This document shows positions 10,503-19,140 of a stretch of 64,000 nt of DNA, in pieces. This stretch comes from Mycoplasmopsis citelli. Its GTDB lineage: Bacteria; Bacillota_I; Bacilli_A; Mycoplasmatales; Metamycoplasmataceae. A model generated the notes under the pieces. It was not told where the DNA came from, did not search any database, and saw nothing but the letters and a program-made list of their open reading frames with translations. Every line of letters begins with the position of its first letter. The first letter of the stretch is position 1. The stretch lies in NCBI RefSeq assembly GCF_900660645.1, contig NZ_LR215036.1, forward strand, positions 1 through 64,000. Direction: 5' to 3'. The position numbers were made by a program, and so were the translations under genes.

Positions 10503-10541
10503 GTGGAAAAAATTCCACTTATATATATATATATATATAAT
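10503..10541 (+). promoter_or_regulatory. Promoter with palindrome and (TA)10 tract, lipoprotein gene 1
   Basis: An inverted repeat, GTGGAA-AAAA-TTCCAC (10503-10518), is followed by a run of ten TA units (10520-10539) and TATAAT (10536-10541). The spacer between TTCCAC and TATAAT is 17 bases, the optimal promoter spacing. Only nine bases separate TATAAT from the ATG, so the mRNA would be leaderless. Confidence 0.55.
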
Positions 10542-10550
10542 ACTGTTACT

Positions 10551-11675
10551 ATGAAAAGAAACAGATTATTAAAACATTTATTTATATTAGCAACTCCTGC
10601 TATTGTTTCAATAGCTTCAGTATCTTGTTCAAATTCAGCTCAAGGTGATCAAAAACAAACTCCACCTGCAACAACTCCACCTGCAACAACTCCACCTGCA
10701 ACAACTCCACCTGCAACAACTCCACCTGCAACAACTCCACCTGCAACAACTCCACCTGCAAATAATACTTCTAATACTACACCACCAAAAGGAGAAGTTT
10801 CTCCACAAACAAGATTCGGAACTATTGAAATAGGTCCAAAACCAGAATTCAAATCAGTTAGTCAATCTCAAAAAGATGAAACTAATAAACCAAAATCTAA
10901 CGAAGAAATGAAAGAATCTGGAAGCGAAAAATCCGAAAAACAAGAAGAAAAAACTTCTGAAACTTCAGGTAAACAAAAAACTGATGACATGACTCAAGGT
11001 GATGAAGCAAAAATGGATGAAGATTCAAAAACTGGAAATACTTCATCAGGTTCTGAATCGTCAATGATGGAAGGTTCATTTCAAAGTGATAAAGATACTT
11101 CTTCACAACAAGGTAAAGCAGAATCTAGTGTAAGTTCTCCAACAATGAATCAATCTGGAGATATGAATCCAAGCCAACCAAAAGACATGTCTTCGGAGAA
11201 AGCTGATGGAGATAAAAAAGAAATGCAAGGTGAATCAACAGTAGAAGCAAATAATAAACAAATGGATAGTGGGACAAATTCAATGGAAGTTAAAGAAACT
11301 GAAGTTTCATCAAGTGTTCAAAATTCAGGTGAAGAAGGAAACACTATGAAAACAGAAGACAGTTCTATGAAAAATACTGAAAGTCAAGCAATGGGTGCTA
11401 AAAATATGGAACAAGAAGGATCTATGACTTCTGAAGGTAATATGGCTACAGAAGAAAAAGGAAGCGAAAATTCAGCAAAAGATATGTCAACTCAAAATCA
11501 GCCAGCTACCGAAAGCTCTCCTTCAGGAAGCGGTATGAGTGTTCAACCCCCTGCATCATCTGCAGCAACTCCATCAGATTCTGTGTCTGAAGGAGCTAAT
11601 GCTCAGCCTGCAGATTCAACAACAAGTAATACTATGGGTTCAGCATCTGGTGGCGATACACCTTCTACTACTTAA
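10551..11675 (+). CDS. Paralogous lipoprotein 1, PPATT repeats and acidic Ser/Met-rich body
   Basis: A 374-residue lipoprotein. MKRNRLLKHLFILATPAIVS then IASVSC is a signal peptide with the lipidated Cys in the lipobox. I chose the ATG at 10551 because the same MKRNR start and the same promoter spacing recur in three paralogs; upstream in-frame starts lie before the TATAAT box. Seven units of PPATT follow (15-bp repeats), then a long hydrophilic body rich in Ser, Glu, Lys and regularly spaced Met, with no folded domain evident. It lacks the helical domain shared by paralogs 2-4 but has a similar tail to paralogs 3 and 4. Likely a surface antigen whose length varies through the repeats. Confidence 0.8.
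   Translation: MKRNRLLKHLFILATPAIVSIASVSCSNSAQGDQKQTPPATTPPATTPPATTPPATTPPATTPPATTPPANNTSNTTPPKGEVSPQTRFGTIEIGPKPEFKSVSQSQKDETNKPKSNEEMKESGSEKSEKQEEKTSETSGKQKTDDMTQGDEAKMDEDSKTGNTSSGSESSMMEGSFQSDKDTSSQQGKAESSVSSPTMNQSGDMNPSQPKDMSSEKADGDKKEMQGESTVEANNKQMDSGTNSMEVKETEVSSSVQNSGEEGNTMKTEDSSMKNTESQAMGAKNMEQEGSMTSEGNMATEEKGSENSAKDMSTQNQPATESSPSGSGMSVQPPASSAATPSDSVSEGANAQPADSTTSNTMGSASGGDTPSTT
10659..10763 (+). repeat. 15-bp in-frame tandem repeat (ACTCCACCTGCAACA x about 7)
   Basis: Six exact and one near-exact copies encode PPATT. As the unit is a multiple of three, copy change alters protein length but not the frame. Confidence 0.85.
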
Positions 11676-11773
11676 ATAACCCAATTAATAAAGAGATTTA
11701 ATTTTACAAATAATGAAAATGGATAAGTTTTAGTCCAATAATTAGCTTAATTAAATATAATGCTTCATAAATT

Positions 11774-11804
11774 AGAGCGAGAAATTCAAATTCTCGTTCT
11801 TTTT
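11774..11804 (+). terminator. Terminator of lipoprotein gene 1
   Basis: AGAGCGAGAA pairs with TTCTCGTTCT and is followed by TTTTT. The same stem recurs after paralogs 2 and 3. Confidence 0.75.
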
Positions 11805-11824
11805 ATTAATCATTTTTTAATATT

Positions 11825-12050
11825 TATTGATTTTAAAATAAATTCTTGTTTTTAAGAATAGAAAATTAAATTATTCTGTGAAATTTTTTAAAATTTATAA
11901 TATTGTTTTATTTTATATAGACACAAAAATCAAAAATAAACTTATTAAAATTTTATTTAATTCCACAATTTTAGGAATAATTGGATAATTTAGAATATTT
12001 TTTAAAGCATTAAAAAATAAATGTGGAAAAAAGTGGAAAAAATTTAACTT
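11825..12050 (+). repeat. Conserved upstream block, copy before lipoprotein gene 2
   Basis: About 220 bases including GAAAATTAAATTATTCTGTG, ATATAGACACAAAAA, a TTCCACAATTTTAGGA element and TAAAAAATAAATGTGG are repeated almost unchanged at 14805-15042 and partly at 13390-13552. The block travels with the gene, indicating that whole cassettes were duplicated. Confidence 0.7.
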
Positions 12051-12061
12051 ATATATATAAT
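12021..12061 (+). promoter_or_regulatory. Promoter of lipoprotein gene 2, short TA tract
   Basis: Two GTGGAAAA units precede TTTAAC (12043-12048), which replaces the TTCCAC of the other copies. TATAAT is at 12056-12061 with a spacer of only seven bases, and nine bases lie between TATAAT and the ATG. No ribosome binding site is present. Confidence 0.45.
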
Positions 12062-12070
12062 GAATTTATT

Positions 12071-13243
12071 ATGAAAAGAAACAGAGTATTAAAACATTTA
12101 TTTTTATTAGCAATACCTTCTATTATTTCAATAGCTTCAGTATCTTGTTCAAGTCCAACAACCCCACCTCAAAAGGACGGCGATTCTCAAGGAACCCCTG
12201 GGAGTGAGACAACCCCTCCGGTTAATAATGGAGAGGAACCACAACCACAACCAGAACCTGAAAAGCCTACTAAAACAAACCCAAACCCAAACCAAGTTGA
12301 TAAAAAAGATGAAGGAAATCCTAATCCAGGAACGGGAAGCACTCCTTCTTTATCTTCGCCATTTCAACAGCTTAAAGCTGAAATTCAAAAACTTTCACTT
12401 TACAAAGATAACTTTACAAAAGAGTATTATGACCAATACTTTAAAAATTTAAAAGAACAAAAAGATTCATTTATCAATTCAAAATATACTGCTGATCAAT
12501 TTGATAAAGATGTCACTCGTTTGGAAAAATATTATTCTCAAGCAATGGAATTATTAGAAATTTTAAAAACTAAAGGTGATGCAGAAGTTCAAGCATATCT
12601 AGATTCGTTAAAATCACAAGGCAATTCAATTTTTAAAGTTGAAAATGGAGTTACATCAATTAATGTTTTAGAAATTAATTCATTACAAAGTAAATTAAAT
12701 TCACAAAATGCTAAAAAGGTCGAAGAAAAACAAAATACAACAGAACCTGAAACTAATCCAAAAGCACCATCAACTTCTGAAACTGTTCCAAAAAAAGACG
12801 AGGGAGAACAACAACCAAAAGTTGATTCACAAAAAAATCTAAAAGATGAGTATGTTAAAAAATTAAAAGGACAACTTGAAGAACTTGTTTTCTATCAATC
12901 TGGAAGAACAAAAGAAAAATACGAAGAGGTTATTAATAAATACACAGAAAAAGAACAAAAATTCGTAGATGCAAAAAATTTGTATAAAAAAACAAAATTT
13001 AAGTTAGATGTTTGAAACTTGAAATATTTATATGCGCAAGTAGCAGAATTAGAAAAACAATTCGAAGAATCAGTTTCTTATGATACCCTTCTTAAATATA
13101 TTCAAGAAGAACAACAAAAAGCTAATAATATTTTTATTAAGGCTTCAGATGAAAACTTACCTTCAATTGATTATCAAAAATTAAATGGAGTAGTTTTTAA
13201 ATTAAATGCCCAAGCAATTGTTAAGAATAGCTCAACCACTTAA
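12071..13243 (+). CDS. Paralogous lipoprotein 2
   Basis: A 390-residue lipoprotein read through a TGA (Trp) near 13013. The signal peptide MKRNRVLKHLFLLAIPSIIS ends at the lipobox SVSC. A Pro/Asn/Gln-rich linker follows, then a helical domain of about 130 residues beginning FQQLKAEIQKLSLYKDNFTK and including LEINSLQSKLNSQN, shared with paralogs 3 and 4. Unlike them, its C-terminal part is not the acidic Met-rich tail: it is a second helical segment (LKGQLEELVFYQSGRTKEKY) that resembles the first domain, as if that domain had been duplicated. It has its own promoter and terminator. Probably a surface-exposed antigen or adhesin; function unknown. Confidence 0.8.
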
Positions 13244-13364
13244 ACTAAATAATCAACTTTAAAATTAATAAAATTAAGAGAAATATTGATATAAACCCCG
13301 AAAGTTGGACAATAAAATCCAAACTTAAAGGCATAATATCATTAAATATGTTTTTTGTTAAATT

Positions 13365-13396
13365 AGAACGAGAAATTAAAATTCTTGTTCTTTTTT
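13365..13396 (+). terminator. Terminator of lipoprotein gene 2
   Basis: AGAACGAGAA and TTCTTGTTCT form the stem, followed by TTTTTT. Confidence 0.7.
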
Positions 13397-13552
13397 ATTT
13401 TTTTTAAAATTTTTAATATTCTTTTATTTTAGATAGAGATAAAAGGCAACATTTATTTACTTAAAATTTATATTATTCCACAATTTTAGGACTAATTGTA
13501 CAATTTAGAATATTTTTTTGTACATTAAAAAATAAATGTGAAAAAATTCCAC
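13390..13552 (+). repeat. Conserved upstream block, shorter copy before lipoprotein gene 3
   Basis: Shares TTCCACAATTTTAGGA, TTTAGAATATTTTTT and TTAAAAAATAAATGTG with the other upstream blocks, with some divergence and loss. Confidence 0.6.
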
Positions 13553-13565
13553 TTATTTATATAAT
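13547..13565 (+). promoter_or_regulatory. Promoter of lipoprotein gene 3
   Basis: TTCCAC (13547-13552) and TATAAT (13560-13565) are only seven bases apart; the TA tract is short and interrupted. Nine bases separate TATAAT from the ATG. If TTCCAC acts as the -35 element this copy should be poorly active. Confidence 0.45.
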
Positions 13566-13574
13566 ACACTTGTT

Positions 13575-14663
13575 ATGAAAAGAAACAGAGTATTAAAAAA
13601 TTTATTTATATTAGCAACCCCTTCTATTATTTCAATAGCTTCATTATCTTGTTCAACCCCTACTAAATCTCCTCAAAAGGACGGTGATTCTCAAGGAAAT
13701 ACTGTTAGTCAAATAACCCCTCCAACTCAAACTCAACCACCAAACCAACAAAGAAAACCTGACCCAACTCCACAACCTAAACCTGAAACCCCTCCTAAAG
13801 AAAATTCCAAACCAAACGAGGGAAATGGAAGCCCTAATCTAGGCACCGGTACTGGTACTGGTACCACACCTATATTATCTGAGTCATTTAAACAACTTAA
13901 AGCTGAAATTAAAAAGCTTTCACTTTATAACGATCAATACACCAAGGAAGTTTATGATCAATACTTTAAAAATCTAAAATCTCGTAAAGATTCATTTGTT
14001 AACGCAAAATATAGTGCTAAACAATTTGAAGATGATGCAAATCGTTTAGCAAAATACTATTTTGAAGCTCTGGAATTATCTGAAGCTTTAAAAACCAAAA
14101 CCAATTCAGAAGTTAAAGCATATGTAGATTCGTTAAAATCACAAGGTGATTCAATTTTTAAAGTTGAAAACGGAGTTACAACAGTTAATGTTTTAGAAAT
14201 TAATTCATTATTTAATAAATTAAATTTACAAAATTCTAAAAATGTTGAAGAAAAACAACCAAAACCAGAACCTGAAACTAAATCAGCTTCTGAAAGTGGA
14301 AAAGATAGTTCTTCAAAAGAAGGAACTCCTAGTTCTAACACAGATCCATCAACAGAATCTAGTGGAGATGATAAATCGATAGATGTTGGAACAAATTCAA
14401 TGTCATCTAAAGAATCTGAGGGATCACCAGATATGAAAAATTCAAGCGAAAAAGAAAAGGTTATGAAAACTGATAAAGATCCTATGGAAAATTCTAGAAC
14501 TCAAGGAATGAGTGGTGAAAATGGAGTATCAACAACAGGAACTAATCCAGATTCTATGTCTCAAGAATCCACTACTCAACCTTCATTTGTAAAAAACTTA
14601 ACGCAAGGACTTAAGCGTTTGATAAGCTTAATTCCGGGACTTGGATGACTAACATCTAAATAA
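13575..14663 (+). CDS. Paralogous lipoprotein 3
   Basis: A 362-residue lipoprotein beginning MKRNRVLKNLFILATPSIIS with lipobox SLSC. A Pro-rich linker with a short GTGTGT repeat precedes the shared helical domain (FKQLKAEIKKLSLYNDQYTK to LEINSLFNKLNLQN). The tail is acidic and Ser/Met-rich like that of paralogs 1 and 4 but shorter, and ends with a distinct hydrophobic/basic stretch, LKRLISLIPGLGWLTSK, which includes a TGA read as Trp. That ending could be an amphipathic helix. It is the most diverged copy and has a weak-looking promoter. Confidence 0.78.
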
Positions 14664-14744
14664 AAGAACTTAATTTTCATAAATAATGTAAAAATATCAA
14701 AGTTTTAACTTGATAATTAGCTTAATTAAATATAATTTTTTCTA

Positions 14745-14779
14745 AAAAAGAGCGAGAAATTGAAATTCTCGCTCTTTTT
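14745..14779 (+). terminator. Terminator of lipoprotein gene 3
   Basis: AAAAGAGCGAGAA pairs with TTCTCGCTCTTTTT, the same stem as after gene 1. Confidence 0.75.
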
Positions 14780-14804
14780 ATTAATTAAATTATTCTGCTA
14801 AATT

Positions 14805-15042
14805 TCGTTTTTTATATTTATTGATTTTAAAAATAAACTCTTGTTTTTAAGAGTAGAAAATTAAATTATTCTGTGAAATTTTTAAAATTTACAATATTAT
14901 TTTATTTTATATAGACACAAAAAACAAAAAATAACTTATTAAAATGTTATTTTATTCCACATTTTTAGGATTAATTTGGTAATTTAGAATATTTTTTAAA
15001 GCATTAAAAAATAAATGTGGAACAATGTGGAAAAAATTCCAC
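14805..15042 (+). repeat. Conserved upstream block, copy before lipoprotein gene 4
   Basis: Nearly identical to the block before gene 2 through the GAAAATTAAATTATTCTGTG and ATATAGACACAAAAA segments, and ending in the same GTGGAA/TTCCAC palindrome as gene 1. Confidence 0.7.
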
Positions 15043-15063
15043 TTATATATATATATATATAAT
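15027..15063 (+). promoter_or_regulatory. Promoter with palindrome and (TA)8-9 tract, lipoprotein gene 4
   Basis: GTGGAA-AAAA-TTCCAC (15027-15042), a TA run and TATAAT (15058-15063). The TTCCAC-to-TATAAT spacer is 15 bases, one TA unit shorter than in gene 1. Six bases separate TATAAT from the ATG at 15070. Confidence 0.55.
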
Positions 15064-15069
15064 GATACT

Positions 15070-16611
15070 ATGAAAAGAAACAGATTATTAAAACATTTAT
15101 TTATATTAGCAACTCCTGCTATTATTTCAATAGCTTCAGTATCTTGTTCAAGTCCAACAACCCCACCTCAAAAGGGCGATGGTTCTCAAGGAACCCCTGG
15201 TAATGAGACAACCCCTCCACCTAATAATGGGGAAGGACAACAACCACAACCTGGTACAGCTCCACAACCAGAAGTACAAAATCCTTCAGATCCAAATCCA
15301 GATCCAAATCCAGATGACCAAAAAGGAAAAGAAACCCCAGCTCCTAATCCAAGTACTGGAACTACCCCTTCATTATCTGCGTCATTTCAACAACTTAAAG
15401 CTGAAATTCAAAAACTTCCACTTTACAATGAACAATTTACAAAAGAAGATTATGCTCAATATTTTAAAAATCTAAAAGAAAGAAAAGCTTCATTTGTTAA
15501 TTCTAAATATACTGATGAACAATTTGAAAAAGATATTGTTCGTTTGGAAAAATATTATTCTCAAGCTTTAGAATTATTAGAAATTTTAAAAACTAAAGGT
15601 GATGCAGAAGTTCAAGCATATCTAGATTCGTTAAAATCGCAAGGTGATTCAATTTTTAAAGTTGAAAACGGAGTTTCGTCAATTAATGTTTTAGAAATTA
15701 ATTCATTACAAAGTAAATTAAATTCACAAAATTCTAAAAAGGTTGAAGAAAAACAAAATACACCAACAGATCAACCTAAAGAAAACACCAACCCAACCAC
15801 ACCATCAACTTCTGAAACTCCACCAAAAGCAGAAGGAGAAGCAGGATCATCATCAGGAACTGCAACCGATCCTAAAAAAGAAAATGAAGGTGGTGAAGAA
15901 GCGATGCCTTCGGATCAAGCAGCAGAAACTTCTACCGAAAAACCTTCATCAATGCCTCAAACAGGAGAAATGGGTCCAAAAGATACCACAGATTCAGCAG
16001 ATTCAAGCAAAATGCAAGGTGGAAGTGAAAGCTCAGATCAAGGAACAATGAGTAATCAGCCTCAAAGCTCTCCATCAACAGGAGACAATGCAGATGCAAA
16101 TATGAAAGCTCAAGATGGAACAAGTCATCAAGACATGACAGGTTCATCAAATACAACTGTAGATAATAATATGCATCAAAAAGATGCTTCTATGGATTCT
16201 ACTACTAAAGAAACTTCTCCACAAGGAGGAATGGACAACGGAAATACAACTCAATCTGAACAAAAATCTTCAACAGATAGTATGGGTACAGAAGGCAAAA
16301 ATGCTAAAGATACAATGGCAACTGAACCTTCAAGCGGAGATATGGGAACACAAAATCAACCTGCAGCTTCTCCTCAAAGAACTCCTTCTACTACTGGAGG
16401 TTCAACAGATGGTAAACAAGATTCATCAGCATCAGGAGGAGAGACTCCAGCTTCAGGATCTATAGATTCTTCTCCACAATCACCTAGCTCTCAACCTCAA
16501 AATGCTCCAATGACCTCAGGTGGAAATACTGATTCAATGGATGCTCAAACCGGAGGAGATGCATCTCAACCTACTAGTGGTACTGAAATGGCTGGGAATA
16601 GCGGGAATTAA
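15070..16611 (+). CDS. Paralogous lipoprotein 4, longest copy
   Basis: A 513-residue lipoprotein: signal peptide MKRNRLLKHLFILATPAIIS, lipobox SVSC, a Pro/Asp/Asn-rich linker containing PNPDPNPDD, the shared helical domain (FQQLKAEIQKLPLYNEQFTK to LEINSLQSKLNSQN), then a tail of about 270 residues made almost only of Ser, Thr, Gln, Asp, Gly, Pro and spaced Met. The N-terminus matches gene 1, the domain matches gene 2 and the tail is like gene 1, so it reads as a mosaic. Its promoter tract has close to the best spacing. Likely a surface antigen; no enzymatic motif is visible. Confidence 0.8.
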   Translation: MKRNRLLKHLFILATPAIISIASVSCSSPTTPPQKGDGSQGTPGNETTPPPNNGEGQQPQPGTAPQPEVQNPSDPNPDPNPDDQKGKETPAPNPSTGTTPSLSASFQQLKAEIQKLPLYNEQFTKEDYAQYFKNLKERKASFVNSKYTDEQFEKDIVRLEKYYSQALELLEILKTKGDAEVQAYLDSLKSQGDSIFKVENGVSSINVLEINSLQSKLNSQNSKKVEEKQNTPTDQPKENTNPTTPSTSETPPKAEGEAGSSSGTATDPKKENEGGEEAMPSDQAAETSTEKPSSMPQTGEMGPKDTTDSADSSKMQGGSESSDQGTMSNQPQSSPSTGDNADANMKAQDGTSHQDMTGSSNTTVDNNMHQKDASMDSTTKETSPQGGMDNGNTTQSEQKSSTDSMGTEGKNAKDTMATEPSSGDMGTQNQPAASPQRTPSTTGGSTDGKQDSSASGGETPASGSIDSSPQSPSSQPQNAPMTSGGNTDSMDAQTGGDASQPTSGTEMAGNSGN

Positions 16612-16676
16612 ATTATTAAAACAGCCAAGCCTAGTCTTTACTTCAAATTAATTTAGCTAATAAAAGAAAATATTTT

Positions 16677-16709
16677 TACCTCAACAAAGTTGAGGTAATT
16701 TTTATTTTT
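16677..16709 (+). terminator. Terminator of lipoprotein gene 4
   Basis: TACCTCAAC-AAA-GTTGAGGTA followed by ATTTTTATTTTT. The stem differs from that of genes 1-3, marking the end of the array. Confidence 0.75.
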
Positions 16710-16869
16710 GTTAAAAATAAAAATTATTTAAAGCTAAGTAATTTTGAAAAAATCAATAATTTTTCCATGAAATTTATTTTAAATTATGGAAAAATAGCAA
16801 GAATTTCCACCACATTTTTAGAACGTGTTAGTTTTTTTACACATTAAAAAAATTTTCTGGAGGAAACTA

Positions 16870-17985
16870 ATGAATGTTGAAATATTTGATATAGATGGTA
16901 AAAAAGTTCTTTATATTAAAGTACCTAGAGGAAAGTAAGTTTGTAGACACAATGGTAAGCTTTTTGACAGATATTATGAAGGAAATATTAACATCATAAG
17001 CAACTTGGAACTTGTATATAAATTATATGCAAGAAAGCAAGATACTTATTATGTAAATAAGGTTTTTCCTAATATTAAAATTGATCGCTTAGATTTAAGC
17101 TTAATTGATAAACTGAAAAAAGAAGCAGTTAATAGAAATGAAAATCATCCTTGAAAAAACATGAGTTATGAAGAATTTCTTCGAATTTTAAAACTAATTT
17201 TAGAACACCCACAAACAGGAAAATAAGGAATTACTTTAGCCGCTATTTTACTTTTTGGTAAAAAAGCAACAATTATGTCAGTACTTCCACAGTATAAAAA
17301 TGATGCTATTTTTAGAGTTGTTAATAAAGATAGATATGATGATAGAGAAGTTATAACTACAAATTTAATTGAAAGTTATTATAAACTGATGGATTTTGGC
17401 AAAAAACATTTAAATGATTTATTTATTTTAGATGGAATTTTTAGAGTTGATGCTAGAAGTAAAATTTTAAGAGAAATAGTTTCAAATACTTTGGCTCATC
17501 GTGATTATTCAAGCGTATATCCAGTAAGAATGATTATTGATGATGAAAAAATAACTGTTGAAAATTCCGATTTATCACATTTAATGGGTCAATTGGATTT
17601 AAATAACTTTAAACCAATTGCTAAAGTATTTAGAGAAATAGGTTTTGCAGATGAACTTGGTTCAGGAATGAGAAACACTTATAAAAACACACGACTTTAT
17701 TCTTGAGCTAATCCAATTTTTGAAGAAGGAGATGTTTTTACAATAATAATTCCATTGAAGAAAATAGCGACATTGAAGGTCGGAGAAAATGTCCCTCAAA
17801 AGAGAGAAATATATCTTATAGAACTTATAAAAGAAAAAATTAAAGAGAATAATAAAATAACGCGTCAAGAGATAGCGATTCATGCTGGCGTAACTGTTGA
17901 AACTATTTGAAGAATAATTAAAAAAATAGATAATTTAGAATATATAGGTAGTTCAAAAAAAGGATATTGAAAATTAAATGAATAA
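16870..17985 (+). pseudogene. RecG-like/AlbA_2-type ATP-binding regulator, two nonsense codons
   Basis: One continuous frame of 372 codons from the ATG at 16870 (GGAGG upstream) is broken by TAA codons near 16936 and 17224. The C-terminal 240 residues are well kept: DARSKILREIVSNTLAHRDY then VENSDL and GFADELGSGMRNTYK match the ATP-binding (HATPase_c_4) half of the 'ATP-dependent DNA helicase RecG-related / Schlafen AlbA_2' regulators. The protein ends with a winged-helix-like segment, ITRQEIAIHAGVTVETIWRI. The N-terminal AlbA_2 domain is what the stops disrupt. The upstream 100 bases resemble the conserved upstream block of the lipoprotein array. A shorter product starting at 17275 could still be made, but would lack the AlbA_2 domain. 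Confidence 0.7.
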
Positions 17986-18001
17986 AATAGTGTTAAAAAA
18001 G

Positions 18002-18030
18002 AAAGTGGTTAGATATTATAACCACTTTTT
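18002..18030. terminator. Bidirectional terminator between the RecG-like pseudogene and nusG
   Basis: AAAGTGGTT and AACCACTTTTT form a stem with A-rich and T-rich flanks, usable from both sides of this convergent junction. Confidence 0.7.
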
Positions 18031-18049
18031 ATGATTGTTTTTGGAAAAA

Positions 18050-18655
18050 TTAATTTTCGTTATTATATGGACGAAGATTTTCGATATTAGTTTCTACAAT
18101 AACATTTTTACCAAAGGTCTCTACAATTACTTCGGCAATATTTGAATCTGAACTAATACTTTTAATAGTTCCTTCGGTTCCTTTATATGCGGTATCTTCA
18201 AATACTACTACATCGCCTTCTTTAAATGCAAAGTAATTTTTATCAGTTTCAAAGCGCTGTAAAGCTTCTTTTTCTTTTACTAGCGATTTTTTGATTTCTC
18301 GTTGAGTTACCGGAGTTGGTTTTGCTCCTTTACCCGAAGAACCAACAAGTCCAGTAACATATTGAGTGTTCCGAATCACATATCAAGCCTTATCGGTCAT
18401 GTCCATTTTAATAAAAATATAACCTGGGTACATGTTTACTCACTTAATTTTATAAACTTCACCGTTTAATTTTTTAGCTAGTTCTTTAGCTGTTAAAGTT
18501 GGTTTTTTAAAAATTTTAAAAGCTCCATCTTCAGTAGCGCTAGAATCAAAATGCTGAGCCACTTCTTCTGCGATAATTCTGTTTTTAAGTGCTTCAACAA
18601 CTAAATCTTCTTTTCCGGTAATAGTTGAAATCATATATCAATTAAATTTTTGCAT
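18050..18655 (-). CDS. nusG: Transcription termination/antitermination protein NusG
   Basis: A 201-residue protein starting MQKFNWYMISTITGKEDLVV, the NGN-domain start. Then VNMYPGYIFIKMDMTDKAWY and VIRNTQYVTGLVGSSG, and a C-terminal KOW domain with FKEGDVVVFEDTAYKGTEGT. It binds RNA polymerase and couples it to Rho or the ribosome. The start at 18655 has the ribosome binding site AAAAGGAGC. It follows secE by 12 bases and rpmG lies upstream, the classical rpmG-secE-nusG order. One TGA in the N-terminus and further TGA codons are Trp. Confidence 0.95.
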
Positions 18656-18667
18656 GTTGCTCCTTTT

Positions 18668-18895
18668 TTAGGTTAAATGATTTGCGGTTCATATTTGAGT
18701 AAAAGCAAATGAAACAATAAATACAAATGCACCAATAACTAAAGTAAAAATCAATATTTTAATAAACGAATAAACATTATTTTTATTTGATGGCCATTTT
18801 ACCCTTTTAATTTCTTTAATGATTTTTCTCATTCAATATCTTTTTGGCTTTACTGGTTTGATTTCTTTTTCTTCAACATCAAAAAGATTATTCAT
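18668..18895 (-). CDS. secE: Preprotein translocase subunit SecE
   Basis: A 75-residue protein: a charged N-terminus, then IIKEIKRVKWPSNKNNVYSF, the conserved amphipathic helix and W-P motif of SecE, then one membrane span (ILIFTLVIGAFVFIVSFAF). It stabilises SecY in the Sec translocon. It sits two bases after rpmG and 12 before nusG in one operon. TGA codons are read as Trp. Confidence 0.92.
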
Positions 18896-18897
18896 TT

Positions 18898-19044
18898 TTA
18901 TACCTCTTCTTTATGCATTGTATGTTCGTTACACTGTGGACAAAATTTTTTTAAAATTACTCGTTGATCATTTCCGCTACTTTTAGTAGTGACGTAATTC
19001 TTTTTACGACACTTTTCACAGGCAATTGATATTTTACTTTTCAT
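18898..19044 (-). CDS. rpmG: 50S ribosomal protein L33
   Basis: A 48-residue protein, MKSKISIACEKCRKKNYVTT, with two zinc-ribbon pairs (CEKC and CPQC), so it is the zinc-binding (C+) form of L33. It is the first gene of rpmG-secE-nusG. TATAAT lies nine bases before the ATG with no ribosome binding site between, suggesting a leaderless mRNA. Confidence 0.93.
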   Translation of the reverse strand: MKSKISIACEKCRKKNYVTTKSSGNDQRVILKKFCPQCNEHTMHKEEV

Positions 19045-19053
19045 TGTTTATTT

Positions 19054-19059
19054 ATTATA
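19054..19059 (-). promoter_or_regulatory. -10 box of rpmG-secE-nusG
   Basis: TATAAT on the minus strand, preceded by TGT and nine bases from the rpmG start codon. Confidence 0.5.
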
Positions 19060-19125
19060 ACACTTAAAAGCTAAAATGGGTCTTTAAATAATGCTTTATT
19101 TAAAGGTTTTAAAGGGCTTTTTTGT

Positions 19126-19131
19126 TAAAAT
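19126..19131 (+). promoter_or_regulatory. -10 box of mnmG
   Basis: TAAAAT preceded by TTGT, nine bases before the mnmG ATG. No Shine-Dalgarno sequence lies between, so translation probably starts on a leaderless mRNA. Confidence 0.4.
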
Positions 19132-19140
19132 AAATATACT

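Noticed and set aside
10645-10833. Alternative-frame ORFs over the PPATT repeats, both strands
   Set aside because: They arise from the 15-bp repeat being open in all frames; only the lipoprotein frame has a signal peptide and promoter.
10551-16611. MIB-MIP immunoglobulin-cleaving system
   Set aside because: These lipoproteins are short and low-complexity, with no serine protease motif or the large MIB architecture.
18002-18030. tRNA or small RNA between pseudogene and nusG
   Set aside because: The only structure is a single stem with T-run, as expected for a terminator; no tRNA cloverleaf was found by eye anywhere in the window.
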